DNA of 64,000 nucleotides, taken from contig JAWQUS010000026.1 in the NCBI GenBank assembly GCA_036365455.1, positions 11,798,001-11,862,000 on the forward strand. The letters are read 5' to 3'. Under the pieces are notes generated by a model that saw nothing but the letters and a program-made list of their open reading frames with translations, was not told the origin of the DNA and ran no database searches. The translations under genes and the position numbers were made by a program. Position 1 is the first letter of the stretch, and the number at the start of each line of letters is the position of its first letter. Shown one piece after another: positions 21,418 through 33,095 of the stretch. This DNA comes from Macrosoma leucophasiata. Taxonomy: Eukaryota > Arthropoda > Insecta > Lepidoptera > Hedylidae.

Positions 21418-21702
21418 CATAGAGCAACACCGGAGGGGAGTAGCCATATGCAGGCTTTCCCCTCTGTCAAAGTACAAGCCTAAATGAGGCCATACCTGTC
21501 GCGTAGATATGTGCGTGAATTTGTTTCGATATTTTGTTAAAGTCAAGGTGTGAGTTTCGTAGTAATAGACGATTTTTGTAGTGTTCGTGTGTGTCGCACA
21601 CATTCCCCCCCGCAAAAAATGACAGACTGTTTTGCATCGGTAATAAATGCTATGGCTACTCTCCTCCAGTCCGTCGCGGCCGGTAGCCCGTGTTGCTCTA
21701 TG
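21418..21702. mobile_element. Foldback MITE with 8-bp TSD (family B), copy 1
   Basis: This 285-bp element starts CATAGAGCAACACCGG and ends GTGTTGCTCTATG, with sub-terminal inverted GGAGTAGCCAT/ATGGCTACTC. The exact duplication CGTGCGAC flanks it (21410-21417 and 21703-21710). An 8-bp duplication with a CA start suggests hAT or P type. It is non-coding. Confidence 0.88.
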
Positions 21703-21865
21703 CGTGCGACCTATGTAAGAGCAAGACATCGAAGTGATTCAACCGCGATTCACTCACAATTAGGACTAATTACGTGAGCAGAATTAGTCTTCCCCCTTAA
21801 GTCCTACTTTCAGTTTTACCCAATTGAAATATCAGTGGTACCACTCATGCCCAACTCTACGTCTC

Positions 21866-22093
21866 TTTTTTTATGTAATGGAAGAGGCAAACAAGCATGC
21901 AGTTCACATTGATGTTAAGTGATGACTGTAGCCCAAGACCAAGGTCAAAATGCAGATGCGTTACCACTCCTGAGGCCTAAGGTGCTATGCCTCTGTGCCG
22001 GAAATTACCACCTGACCGGAACACGATAGTGCTGAACACTACCATTTAGCGGCCTTCGCCCGCAAGCGCCGTCACTGGAGCTCTACCACCAGT
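21866..22093 (-). repeat. SINE-like element A
   Basis: This copy lacks about 50 bp internally. Both the T-tract end and the CTACCACCAGT end are present. Confidence 0.88.
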
Positions 22094-22507
22094 AAAAAAT
22101 ATTATGGAAGTTTATGGAATATAGTATTACCTGGCGAATCATAATAACGAAAATCTCTGAATACCTGGTCTGAAAAATGTAGGTATATATATTTCACCTC
22201 ATCCCTTCGTTATTTTAGTTCACACCTAATTTGCGACTCGGCTGATCAATATGATATGGTGTGGACACCTAACTCAACTCGAGATTAGGGGCGAATAATT
22301 TTGACAGGTCGTTAATAAGTATATTGCACCCTTGTTAGTTTTACACCAACCCTCCTTGTAATCTTGTTTCGGATGAGTAAGCTTCACACGTCGCAATGTA
22401 TTTTGGTACCCATTTTCATGTACAAGTCCACAAATTACAGAGATTAGCCCGGCTCGTTTTTTTTATTTGGCGATATGGTGCATTTTAAGTTAATAAATAA
22501 ATAATAA
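22094..22507. other. Unassigned stretch
   Basis: No supported feature. Confidence 0.4.
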
Positions 22508-22707
22508 TAAAATACGCTTACACTCACAGCCCCACATTAGGTATAAACCTGTGTCGTGGGTGCCGTTGTATATATACAACACATACACAAACACCCAGAC
22601 CCGAAACAAATATATGTAGGCCATACATATATTTGTCCCGGTGCGGAGATCGAACCCGCGACCCTTCGAATCAAACGGTCATCTCACACCGCTGAACCAA
22701 CTGGGTC
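22508..22707 (-). repeat. tRNA-derived SINE (family T), copy 1
   Basis: The minus strand has an RNA polymerase III A box near the start and a B box in GCGGGTTCGATCTCCGCACC. The tRNA-unrelated body follows and includes CCTGTGTCGTGGGTG-type sequence (as complement). It ends in an AAT-rich tail. Confidence 0.88.
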
Positions 22708-22737
22708 GTCAGTTCTTAAGGTTCTTAATAGCAATCT

Positions 22738-22780
22738 TTACAGGAGGCCTTTGTTCAGCAGTAAACGTCTTTTGGCTAAA
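22738..22780 (+). mobile_element. LINE family Q tail
   Basis: GGAGGCCTTTGTTCAGCAGT followed by AAACGTCTTTTGGCT matches the 221-344 carboxy-terminal codons (EAFVQQ-stop). Confidence 0.65.
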
Positions 22781-25375
22781 ACTATGATTAATCTTTGTTT
22801 TTGTCAATTTTTGTAAATAGATAAATGTTAAGTACTTAATGATTGTTATTATTTATTCAACATTTTAAACAAATATTCTTAGTGAAAGAAGAGTTCAATT
22901 CAATTAAATATAAGTACATAACTCACAATGCTAAAGAGCAGAAATGCATTGGCTTTCACATTCGTGCTTTAAAGCGTCCGCAAAGAAATGATATCATGCA
23001 AAAATATCTCGAACGGGAAGAGCGTATAAATTCGAACGAATTATAATGCACTCGCTTGTATAAGCACGAAGCGTATAAGGACAGTTGAAAGACTCCAATC
23101 GGAGGCAGACGGTTTTTCCATTAGAATGTAGACGCCTGCCGGTGCTTTCCTCCACGTCATTACGTCGCAAATGGCTCGAGCAGCTCAAGGAATTCTCGCG
23201 ATTTTACTCCATTCACGTTGAATGTTTTATATGCCTTCAAACGGGAATCGTCTCTACGCATAATTCCACAATAAACAGCAGCCCGACGTGACATTGAAAC
23301 TCTTTTCAAGTGTGCCTAACCTAACCCTGAACTAAATGTACAAGTATTTGCACAACAAAGAAGGCGAATTCTTTGTCTGATAAAAGATAAGATAAGATAA
23401 AACTGCCTTTGATTTAATAAAATGAGCTTTAATGAAACTCGTTCTTTGAATATGGATCAGGATTTCGCTCCTGTATGATCCTCGCTATTTTTCTAAAGCC
23501 GATGAACGATTCTTTGCGGGTGCGTAATCGGATTATTCTATCTTGGTTATTGGTGAACCCGTACAGAACGTCTTATCAGATCAGGCGGCTCGGCTTCGGG
23601 GCTTGTCCTCTGTAAACACAGAATCGTTTCGCAATCTCGGTCCGGCTACTTTTATTTCGCTGCCCGACTATTTGTTATTAAATTTTATTGGTCTGCCACG
23701 TACGATACGAGAAATTGCACGTTTTTCCTGGCATTCAACTTTGTCCGACTGAAATACAACCCTCACATTTGAACGGACGAGCTTTTGAGATGAGAAGGGG
23801 ATACGAGGGTTCTTATTTATAATAGCATTCCTGACGGAGGACAGTGCAAAGTAAATTTACAAAAGCGAACTCGAATCGCTTTCGGAGCATAAAATCCGAC
23901 ATAGAACTAATTGACGTGAGCGCTCGCCCCTTGGTGGTCATGCGAAGTCATTTGTTCGTCCCCGTGACTCATCGGAAAGTCTTGGGGTTTGTTTATAAAT
24001 TATTAACATGCCAGATGACCAAGGTAAAATTTGCAGTGCACTTGCGAACATTATTTTACATAAACGAACATTCGAATATCAAAATGATTCGAAATTGAAT
24101 TGTTTTAAGATATAAAACAATACAGGTTCCCTTATTGTCCACCTCGATCGAGTGGACGAGAACGATCTGATAAGTTCATTTTTCGTTTAACAAACCATGT
24201 CGATAAAATTCGATGTGTTTACACTGCAAACAAAGCAAGTCGTAAAGATTAAGCTTGGCTTATCGGTAACGTAATGCTTTGTAAAGAGTATAGCAATAAT
24301 CCCCATCGTTGTGTGGGGTGATCACCCCTTCGGCCGTGTGTCGCACATGACCATCTTTTTCGGGCTCCGTAGGCAATGGCAAGAAACGGAACCCTTATAG
24401 ATTCGTAACGTTTCTCTGTGTGTCAAAGGTCACAGCCGGACAGACAGAGTAGCTCATAATAGCTTTGGAGTTAAGTACTGAGCTACTATGATTACGTAGG
24501 TACTTGAAACTGTGTTTCTCTATGGTAGATGTATTCTTGAACATCTTGGCTGTTATGTTGATACAAAACATAAAAAATATAGAAGGTACGTAATAGGAAC
24601 TGAATTTTATTTAAAGGATTTTTTTTTCTTAACTTTTTAAAAAAGAGAGTGAATCTGAAAAGATAATTGGACATGTATTGTTATGCTGAACCATTAACGG
24701 GCGAATCCGACTTGCACTTAGACGGATTTTTCCAGACAGCCATAAGGTCGAACTGTAGAACTGGGAGTGGTCCGTTAGGGTGCATTTTGAAGTACGGCTA
24801 TAATAATCCTCAAGTCACGTGCCGTAACAGGGCGTCGTGTAATTTCGTTTATTTCGCCTCCGTTCTGCACTTGTCATTGTGCATTTTCATTAATGTATAC
24901 GAATATGCACCTTCATTCTTCGAGACTAGGATGAATTTACCGGAAGAGGCATGTAGTTTGCGAAGATGTATTAAAATTATGTCGTGCTGAACTCGTTTCT
25001 CACGTGTCGCTCATTTATCTGAAGAGACACGCAAAGAGAATAGCAGTTACGACACTAACATGGTGACTGTAATAAGTATTGAAAGTTTTTATAAAAATAG
25101 TCTGTTGGTATATGACAGTATAAATATTTTTTCCATGATTTTTGTTTTGTGAATTATTCAAAAATTTGATTTGAAATTTTGAAAAAAAAAATTGAATTAT
25201 TCAAGAATTATTCATAAATCTGAGAGAAAATTTGCGTTTTTTTCCATCACTAATATAATTTTCTTTCGTACAGGGCAAACAATGCGATTACTGCCATATA
25301 TTCAAGGGGGATCCCTGTATGTATGGTCGCATTCCACGCATGAAAAGCACCTGTAGTTTATGAAGTACTAGTGAC
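22781..25375. other. Large unique-looking stretch
   Basis: Open frames of 60-107 codons at 23085, 23543, 23844 and 24667 carry no recognisable domains. Near 24355-24445 CGGAACCCTTATAGATTCG resembles the GGGTTCC...GGAACCCTTATAG element at 58705. Otherwise no element ends or RNA genes are seen. This may be old intergenic or intronic DNA. Confidence 0.4.
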
Positions 25376-25631
25376 TTATGGGCACTTCTACAAAAGTTGG
25401 GCGACTTTTACCTTCATTTTGTTTACACACTTTTTGAACAAAAGAAGAAGATTTTTTGACATGGGGAGGTAGGTAATACAATACTGAAACCATCCTAAAT
25501 CGGGCCAGTAACTTTCTAAATTAGATTTCGAAATATCTGGATTTTTGTAAATTTGAGTGCCACGGAACTGACGAGGCTAACACGGTACTGATTATAGGAC
25601 ACAGTTCTTAGGAAATTTCAGATTTATTCAT

Positions 25632-25887
25632 CGCTGTTAAGTGATGACTACAGTCTATAGACACCCACATAAAGACCAGAGGTCAAAATTAAGATGTGTT
25701 GCCACCCCTGAGACCTGAGTTATTATGTCTAAGTTATTACGGGGCCGTATATTACCATCTAGCCGGAACACGATAGTGCTTAACCCCTTCCATATTGCGG
25801 CAGATAGGTTGGGTAATGCGGTGGTGCCTACGCCTCCTCCTAGAGCTCTTAGTCTGTATTTAGATTTACAGGAACTCTGCCACCAGT
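25632..25887 (-). repeat. SINE-like element A nested in the TTAT transposon
   Basis: This copy lacks the T-tract end but has TGTTAAGTGATGACTACAG, GGTTGGGTAATGCGGTGGTG and the CACCAGT terminus. It is more diverged than most copies. Confidence 0.8.
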
Positions 25888-26061
25888 AAATCAAAATACA
25901 GACAACTATTTAGTTCACTGTAACAAATTTCGAGGTTGCTTACTTACTACTTATAAAAAACCAGTTTTCAAAATAGTCCATTGAAAACTTGCTACTACTG
26001 AGGTAATTTCCTTATTAATAGATAGCATATTAAGTAGTAGCTATGAAATATTTAACGAACA

Positions 26062-26117
26062 CCTTTTTGTCATTAATCCTTCAAGGAACGATCCTTGAAG
26101 GATTAATGACAAAAAGG
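26062..26117. repeat. Perfect 26-bp hairpin, 4-base loop
   Basis: The arm CCTTTTTGTCATTAATCCTT plus CAAGGA is repeated exactly as its complement across ACGA. It lies inside the TTAT transposon. Confidence 0.9.
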
Positions 26118-26477
26118 ACGGCCACCGGCGGCGAGACACAATTGAATTTCAATTGTCATATTTTTCTCGTGTCTGCAGAGATTAAATAACATTCGCAAAA
26201 TAGAAGTCTTAGTCATAAACTTTTCAGTATTGACAAAAAATAACAACTAAATAAATACCTGCAAACTGAGACAGTGTCCGTAACAATAAAGAACATATAT
26301 CATTAATTAGTTATTAAGAAATATTAAACGATACATATTTTGGTCATAAACAAAATTAGCAAATAAGAAAACTTAGCAATAACTTTTCAGGTGTAACGAA
26401 AATAACTTCTAACTAACTCAATCTATAGTACTAGTTATAGTAAGTAGGAATAAAATATTCACTTTTCAAAAACATAA

Positions 26478-26654
26478 TTAAATTCGTAAAATATCCTCTT
26501 TCTTTTCATTACAAGACTTGCAACGGGAAGCTTTTTTTAGTATCTGCTCTACTGGCACATCTGACACGTCGTTTTCATCCAGTTGAAACAAAGTACCGTC
26601 CGTATGCCAGACTTTGAACAATGTGATTCTCATCTCTCCAACTCTTGTTTTCAT
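26478..26654 (-). CDS. Short terminal exon of an unknown transposon protein
   Basis: On the minus strand TTTTTATAATTTCAG, a strong acceptor, is followed by ATG and 58 codons to TAA. The peptide starts MKTRVGEMRITLFKVW, is acidic in the middle (LDENDVSDVPVEQILKK), and has a CKSC pair near the end. It has no stop in 177 bp of AT-rich DNA. It could be the last exon of the element's transposase or a whole small protein. Upstream exons were not joined: the open stretch at 26944-27060 (CHICQAGTFK...) ends at GTGAGT, but its phase does not match. I do not recognise the family. Confidence 0.4.
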   Translation of the reverse strand: MKTRVGEMRITLFKVWHTDGTLFQLDENDVSDVPVEQILKKASRCKSCNEKKEDILRI

Positions 26655-27507
26655 CTGAAATTATAAAAATATTTTTAACTACCAGTATCTATTCAAATTT
26701 AAAGGCCCTAACATAAAGTCATCAGTACCGTGGTAACATGTCAGTCCCTTGTCGGAGCATCTGCCATAGGACTGATGACACGGTACTGATGGATTAGATG
26801 CAAATTCTAGGTTTTAATGGCAAGTAATGTTTTTGCTAGTCAATTTCGTAAGTGGGGTGCATTATTTAAAAAGAGTTATATTGAAATTACAGGAAAATAT
26901 GTTATAATAAAGAAATAATTACTCACCACGGTACTGAAATATTGACTGGCACCACACGTTCCCTGACCGCTGCCGGCCAGCTAACGCTGTTTTAAAAGTG
27001 CCGGCTTGACAAATATGGCACCTGTAGATAACTTCACTAATAGTACTATAGATAGATCGAGGACTTGATGTTTAAACTTACATAATTTGCGAGAATTCTA
27101 AATTTTAATATTGCACACAGGACTGACGAGTAAAAATAAACACAAAGTATAGACAATTTTGTTTTTAACTATTAAACTATTAATCATTAGGTTACTTCGA
27201 AATATGGAAAATCATTACAAAATGTTTCTTTTTCTCCATTGTACAAGTAAAGTTTACAATAACTTATAAACATCTCGAGAAAAGTACGATCTATTGTGTA
27301 ATTTGGGAGTTGTGACACGCCATAGTACTGACGATTAGAACATTGATTACATTATTTGAATAACTTAAAATTGAAATAAAACGTCATAATGTAGTGGACA
27401 CCTAAAAGTAACTTAGATTAATTGAAATATTAGGAAATATTTACATAATTTAAAATCGACTGATGACATCAAGTCGCCCAACTTTTGTAGAATCGCCCTT
27501 ATATTAA

Positions 27508-27687
27508 ACTAGCTGTTGCCCGCGGCTTCAGCCGCGTGGAAGTTGTTTTATAAATAACTAAGTAGCTTATGTTCTTTCTCAAAGTCAGCTCTATCTACCA
27601 AATTTCATTAAAATCGGTTCAGTCGTTTGGACGTGAAAAGGTAACAGACAGACAGAGTTACTTTCGCATTTATGATATTAGTAGGGA
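27508..27687 (-). mobile_element. Helitron (family H2), precise 180-bp copy
   Basis: The minus strand begins TCCCTACTAATATCATAAAT and ends GCGGGCAACAGCTAGT, with the GC-rich foldback CCGCGGCTTCAGCCGCG before the terminus. It sits between A and T with no target duplication, as Helitrons do. A second copy lies at 34036. Confidence 0.92.
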
Positions 27688-28263
27688 TTAAATAAAATCT
27701 ATCCATTGACATCGAGAATTTTGTTAAATCTCATAGTTTTGTACAATTCAATACTACTTAAAAATTATGTTTACGTTGCTAGAAAATAGTACAAAATATA
27801 TTCATCCCATTCTATGATATTGAGGCTCCATCGTTATCGAATTGCGTATGTAGAATTGTAGATTGGTACCTTCATACATTTTGAATTCATAATTTACTGC
27901 GATTGCCCTTCAAGATATAATCATATCAAACTTTCTTATTGTGAATAAAACTTTATGAGGGTCCATATCTGATAAGTTATCTAAGTATATATAGTTGTTT
28001 AATTGTGTATTTTTATGAGGTCATTTTTTTTTTCTCTTTCGTTATTGTAATACTTTTGATTTTCACTACAACACACGCGAGTTAATTAAGAAATTAAAAA
28101 AAAAAAGAAGTTTCGAGTTAAAAGCGTCGGGACTGATTATCCGGTTCTCGATCCCTGTCCGTCTAATTTTTCTTTTAATTTCTATTTTTTTTACTTATTT
28201 AATATGTCAGTCTTTAACATTCTAGTTCTAAAAAATATCATAATTACGGTAAGAAACTAAAAC
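27688..28263. other. Unassigned AT-rich stretch
   Basis: No feature beyond poly-A/poly-T tracts around 28020-28190. Confidence 0.4.
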
Positions 28264-28480
28264 AATCGTGGGGAGTTTTATCTCTGCCGCCAATGCATCG
28301 TAGGTCAAGCGTAATGGCCACATAACTCGCGTCTATCGAGTTTCGCTGACGCGGTGCGAGTGCGGTCGAGAATAGTCGAGATGCGGGTCGATCGGGATCG
28401 GCGATAAACGCGGGTAGTGTGATGTTTTACGGCGCGGCCGGTAGCGCGTGTTCTTTTATCGCCGACAGGGGGCATTAAAT
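28264..28480. promoter_or_regulatory. CpG-rich unique block, possible regulatory element
   Basis: About 215 bp is dense in CG dinucleotides (CGACGCGG-like runs, GTCGAGAATAGTCGAG, GGTCGATCGGGATCGGCGAT, GGCGCGGCCGG) in an otherwise AT-rich region. CGCCGACAGGGGGC resembles the core of a CTCF-type site. It shows no repeat similarity and no open frame of note. The function is inferred only from composition. Confidence 0.25.
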
Positions 28481-28930
28481 CAGGTGTCTATCTTCGCTTT
28501 TGCTCTTTAAAAGGTTACTCTCTTTGTATGGGCAGGTGGTAATTTTTAGTTTTGTTTTATTTGTATGTTTTAAGCTGCAGATAACAGTATGCAGCTAAAT
28601 GAAACGGCTGTCGGTTAATCATAAGTGTTAAGTATGGTCTCACGCGGACAGGGACTACAGGGACGAACATGTTGTATGTAAAAGCCTCTGAAAAAGCAAT
28701 GCATCAAGTTGATTCTGTCGGGCTTATGTGGATTGTGATCATGATCACCTTGTTAAGAGATTTTGTTTCAGATATGTTTATCACGGTATGATATTTTAAT
28801 AAAGTATTTACTTACTTGTAAATTATTTGTAAAAGTTTGGCATTATCATTATGGTTACCTACTCTTTCATACAATAAATCATTGAACCGATTTTGATGAA
28901 CTATAATGTAGGTTGGTTTTTTATTTTTTA

Positions 28931-29105
28931 TTTTTTTTATTTTATGTAATGGAAGTGGTAAACAAGCATGCAGTTCACATTGATGTTAAGTGATGACTGC
29001 AGCCTATAGACACTTACACAAAGACCAAGGTCAAAATGCAGATGCGTTACCACTCCTGAGGCCTAAGGTCTTATGCCTCTGTGCCGGAAATTACAGGGCC
29101 GTAAA
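28931..29105 (-). repeat. SINE-like element A, 3' half
   Basis: This copy runs from the T-tract/ATGTAATGGAAGTGG end through TGCCGGAAATTACAGGGCCG, where it stops. Confidence 0.88.
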
Positions 29106-29435
29106 TCTTGGTATGTGTATCTATAATGTTTATGCACCAGAATAACACATTGTATGTAATTTATACCCGCGGAAGCCGTCCCGGGTCGCGAGTCATTAAA
29201 TAAATACGTTCATGGTTGTGATGAGCGTCATTTGGCAATGAGAGTGCTAAGTGCATAATGTTTATTCAGAATCGTTTTTAATTATTTTTTATTAGGTCAA
29301 TTTGAACAAATTATAAACTATGTAGTTGATCCGATTATCACTTGCCATCGTATTGCTGTAAGTACATTATACTACTATGTCGGAACAAGAAGGAATTATG
29401 TTTTTTTTTCGTCTCTTAATCACGCAATCAGGTAT

Positions 29436-30325
29436 AATTAGAACCTGGACTCCCAAGTTCGGACCTGTGTCTGTTTATGCGGTAAGCCTTTTGCGTTCGT
29501 TTATTGCCCGACGAAGACTACAACCGTCTCGAAAAGAACCGTCTATGTCCAATTACTTAATGAAAAAAAAAATGATACTTAAATAAAATACGCTTACACT
29601 CACAGCCCCACAGTAGGTATAAACCTGTGTCGTGGGTGCCGTTGTACACATACAACACATACACAAACACCCAGACCCGAAACAAATATCTGTAGGCCAT
29701 GCAAACATTTGTCCCGGTGCGGGGATCGAACCCGCGACCCTTCGGATCGAACGGTTATCTCACACCGCTGGACTAACCGGGCCGTGTTTCCTCATCAGTG
29801 TTCATACCCGATAGTAATTTAACAAAGTTGTTTTTATTATTCTTCATCACGAATAGATTAATAACTATCTCCAATTTCCCAAGTAAGTAAGCAGCAGTGT
29901 AGGTAATCAAAAATTAATTACAAACTAAACTATATCAAACCATTTCAATCCAGTGATTTGTATATCCGTTTAAACGTAACGTGCTCAACACCGTAACAGT
30001 TGCAAACAAACTTGTTATCAAGTCATTAAACTTTCCACCGATGATCTACACGGAGTCTCGGGGAAGCCGCATTTAGTTACGCACCGAGGTAACTTGCGTG
30101 CGTACATGCTTCTATTATTATACATCCCCTTTCGCCGAAGAAATCTTGCAATTGCGAAAAAGTGGCTTAATGCTTTCGTGACACATAATATTTAAAAACT
30201 TGGACTCCCTAGTTCGGTCCTGCGCTTGTTTAGGCGAAAAGCCCTTTGCGCTCTGATTGCCTGGCGAAAACTACGACCGTTGTCGGAACGAACCGTCTAC
30301 GTCAAATTAACTAAGAAATAGAAAA
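29436..30325 (+). repeat. Diverged direct repeat pair F
   Basis: 29444-29578 and 30200-30325 share TGGACTCC, AGTTCGG, CTGTTTA/CTTGTTTA, CTTTGCG, GCCYGRCGAA and AACCGTCTA in order, then AAATTAMTTAA-like ends. A 69-codon frame spans the first copy but is not conserved in the second. The origin is unknown. A tRNA-type SINE lies between them. Confidence 0.65.
29582..29786 (-). repeat. tRNA-derived SINE (family T), copy 2
   Basis: On the minus strand TTAGTCCAGCGGTGTGAG fits the A-box consensus perfectly and GCGGGTTCGATCCCCGCACC contains a perfect B box. The body and the AAATAAAATACGCTTAC-type end (as complement) match copy 1. Confidence 0.92.
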
Positions 30326-30420
30326 CAATGTTGTTAATACATCCCAATTGGTAATTCAGTTTAGATAGTAGAGGATTCGATCAGGTAGGCAACATTGCCT
30401 TACCCATAATTATAGGGAGG

Positions 30421-30475
30421 CTACACTTACCATCAATGTGAACTGTATGCTTGTAAGCCACTTCATGACAAAAAA
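30421..30475 (+). repeat. SINE-like element A scrap
   Basis: CTTACCATCAATGTGAACTG then TATGCTTGTAAGCCACTTCA and an A-tract match only the last ~55 bp of the family. Confidence 0.65.
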
Positions 30476-32934
30476 TATACTTTTAAATCTAGGTACGAGT
30501 TGACAGTAAGAATATTATTATGTTAAGGTCACAATTGATATCTTCATAGCTTGAGAGTAAATCATAAAAACAGTATATCTAAGGATCTCTCACCACTGAA
30601 ACATTTTAATAGTCCAAAATAGACTGTAGCAAGACGTAAACTTGAGCGTTCAAGCTGTCTCGGGTATCGAAGGCGGTCATAAAATCGGATCGCGATGACC
30701 CACTAAAACAATTAGTTGTCTGCATACCTCAGGGATCTGAATAAAATTAACTCCTCCAGCCTGCCAGCAGAACTTTAATTGGAGCTGAGGCGTTTCGCTA
30801 GCGAGAACGCTCCTTGAATTATTGAATTATGCTCGAAAATTCTCCTTCGCCGGCGCTGATTTTTCAAGCTGAATAAACATTTTCATGAGAACAAAGTAAA
30901 TTTCCGAATTTAAAGAACAAAAACAGTGGCGAATTGCTATTCTGAGCGAAAGTGTAAAGAGTCGCTTATCTGCTGTTTGGAGTAATTAGAGCAACTAAAT
31001 TTGGAAACGGTTCAAACATAAATGCTATCGAATATTTGATTTTCTTTTCTTATGATGTTTTTGTTTTCTTTGGCGAATCGCGAGTGGATTTTAACTGACC
31101 TAGTTAATTCTGTTTCATCATCAGCACTTTGAACTACTTTTTGAAATTTTTGGTGCTCTGAGTTATGTTTGTTTCTTGTCAAACGTGTCCACCATCTACC
31201 ACACAATTTCTCATAGTTATAGTTACAATATTCAATTTGAAAGGAGATTATTTTTTCAGTCGGCTGTCTCAAACTATCTTCTTCTTGAAACTAAAAAGGG
31301 ACTTTGCAGGGTTCATTAGTGAGGCACCCTAACGACTCGCAAAAGCAAAAACGCTGATCCCATTTTATCGCCCTAGGAGAGCATAATTCCCAAGACACAG
31401 ATTTTGTTTCAAATAAAGGGGATGAAAAACTGGCGAAATCTTTGCGTCTACCGTTGCAGGATTATGTTAATGTTGCTGATTCATACAGTTCCGAAGGCAG
31501 TTCAGATGGGTTTGCAGATAACTCGTTGATTTATTTGGAACTAACCGGCCGCGATTCCCACATGGGTTCACAGTTTTTGTTGTACAAAATGATACGGTTT
31601 GTTAGACTTTTTATATTGTTTGTTATCTATTGGAGGATTCTGTATGATTTTGTGAAACTCATGATTACCTTTTGAAGAATTTACGAAAATTTGAACTTGT
31701 TTAGTTTCTTGCTGCATGCTTGCATCACATATAAAATGGAGAATGCTCTGAGCACTGCAGCTATTCAGCCCTCTCAAAGGTATACCATGTGAAATGCCCG
31801 CGGAGTGCGTTCAATACGTTGTTTATACCGCAATACTACGACATTCACTTTGTAATTCAAATACGACGTAGTTCAAGATTCTATGTGCATGAATGGGACG
31901 ATTGCATAAAATTTATTTCAGTGCTATTACAAAAATCAAAGCTGGTTTTGGCCGAAAGCAAAAGTTTTAATAATTGGATTTTAGATATCTTATAAAACGG
32001 TCATTAGGTGCTGTAATTAACTTTACATAGAATTCTCGGAAATCTTCCAAGCGGTGTTTTAATTATTTTTGTTATCCTTCGCTTAGAAGAGTTGAGCTAT
32101 TCATGAATTTCCCATTACTGATGTTTGTTTAATAATTTCAAGGAAAGTGTTTATGCTAATTTCGTTATATATGCTTTTGTCTATTTAGTAATTAATACCT
32201 TTACAAAATACCGACATAAATCTACTTTCTTGTATGTATGCAGTTGTTGTTTATGTGGGATTTGAAGAGATCTATAATGACAAACGCGGTTAAAGTATAA
32301 TGGTAAAGGTAAAGTTTGATCAATATTTTGTAGCGATTGATAATGTACTTATCTACCTAAATTTTAAAAATATGTTTTGAACATGACATGTTATTTGATT
32401 TCGAAAAATTTACTTTTTGGCATGAGCCCAAAATTCTCCTGCTACCTATTTAAATATTATTGTGTTATTTCCTATCTATAAAACTGCATGAGACACATTA
32501 TTCTCTTGCTCGTGTCCACAGCCCTTTATACCTTGTAAAAACAATTAAGAGTCATACATATCTACTTTAAATTTATCCATCAGTGAGCGAAAGATCAGTT
32601 TTTCGAAACTGTCACACATAGTCGGCAGTTACGTGGAATCGTTTGAAAGCGGCCATTGCATAAGGATTGATACAGATTTCGTTGGGTTCCTAGAAAAATA
32701 CGCGTTCGGAATATTTGGACCGCGTGTAGCGTTACAGATTGATTAAGATGAGTCGCCAGGCGGCATTCATCGTGTAAATCATGGAGACACGCCTCCAGGG
32801 TTCTTCTTGGGCCTATTTTCTTCAAGTTACTACAAATGTTTAAGTTGTTTTTTTGGTAAATTTAAATTTAAAACTGATGAAGTAGTATTGCGGGCCGTTC
32901 TAAACAAGTAAAGAAGATGGGGCGTGGGGAATAT
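30476..32934. other. Large unique-looking stretch
   Basis: Frames of 68-86 codons (31012-31272 minus, 31442-31675 plus, 31789-31995 plus, 32595-32825 minus) show no recognisable domain. Hydrophobic composition at 31590-31660 reflects AT-rich codons. No element termini are found. Candidate intron or intergenic DNA. Confidence 0.4.
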
Positions 32935-33095
32935 AAGGAGACAAAAAGTAGCCTATGTCACTTTTCGCCTCTTCAAGTAAAAAACTCTCTTCAACATAAA
33001 AAATCACATCATTCCGTTGCTCCGTTTCGTCGTGAAAGACAGACAAACAAACATACAAACACACTTTCACATTGATGATATTAGTATGGATGGGT
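32935..33095 (-). mobile_element. Helitron-like fragment
   Basis: The minus strand begins near CATACTAATATCATCAATGT and contains TCTGTCTTTCACGACG and ATAGGCTACTTTTTG. This order is seen in lepidopteran short Helitrons. The CTAGT end is missing. Confidence 0.6.

Larger units (their letters stand above)
25380..27498 (-). mobile_element. 2.1-kb DNA transposon with 28-bp TIRs and TTAT TSD
   Basis: The ends are inverted repeats: both begin GGGC and share TTCTACAAAAGTTGGGCGAC, with two mismatches in 28. TTAT lies outside each end (25376-25379 and 27499-27502). CACGGTACTGA-type motifs recur inside at 25581, 26721 (inverted), 26779, 26927 and, degraded, 27321. One short spliced-looking exon is present on the minus strand. 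The superfamily is not recognised. Sola-type elements are among those with 4-bp duplications. Confidence 0.8.

Noticed and set aside
21550..21777. 75-codon frame across the family B MITE
   Set aside because: The frame is created by the foldback arms and is not shared with the other two copies.
24667..24990. 107-codon plus-strand frame
   Set aside because: No recognisable motif, flanking signals or homologous copy in the window. Such length occurs by chance in six frames of 64 kb.
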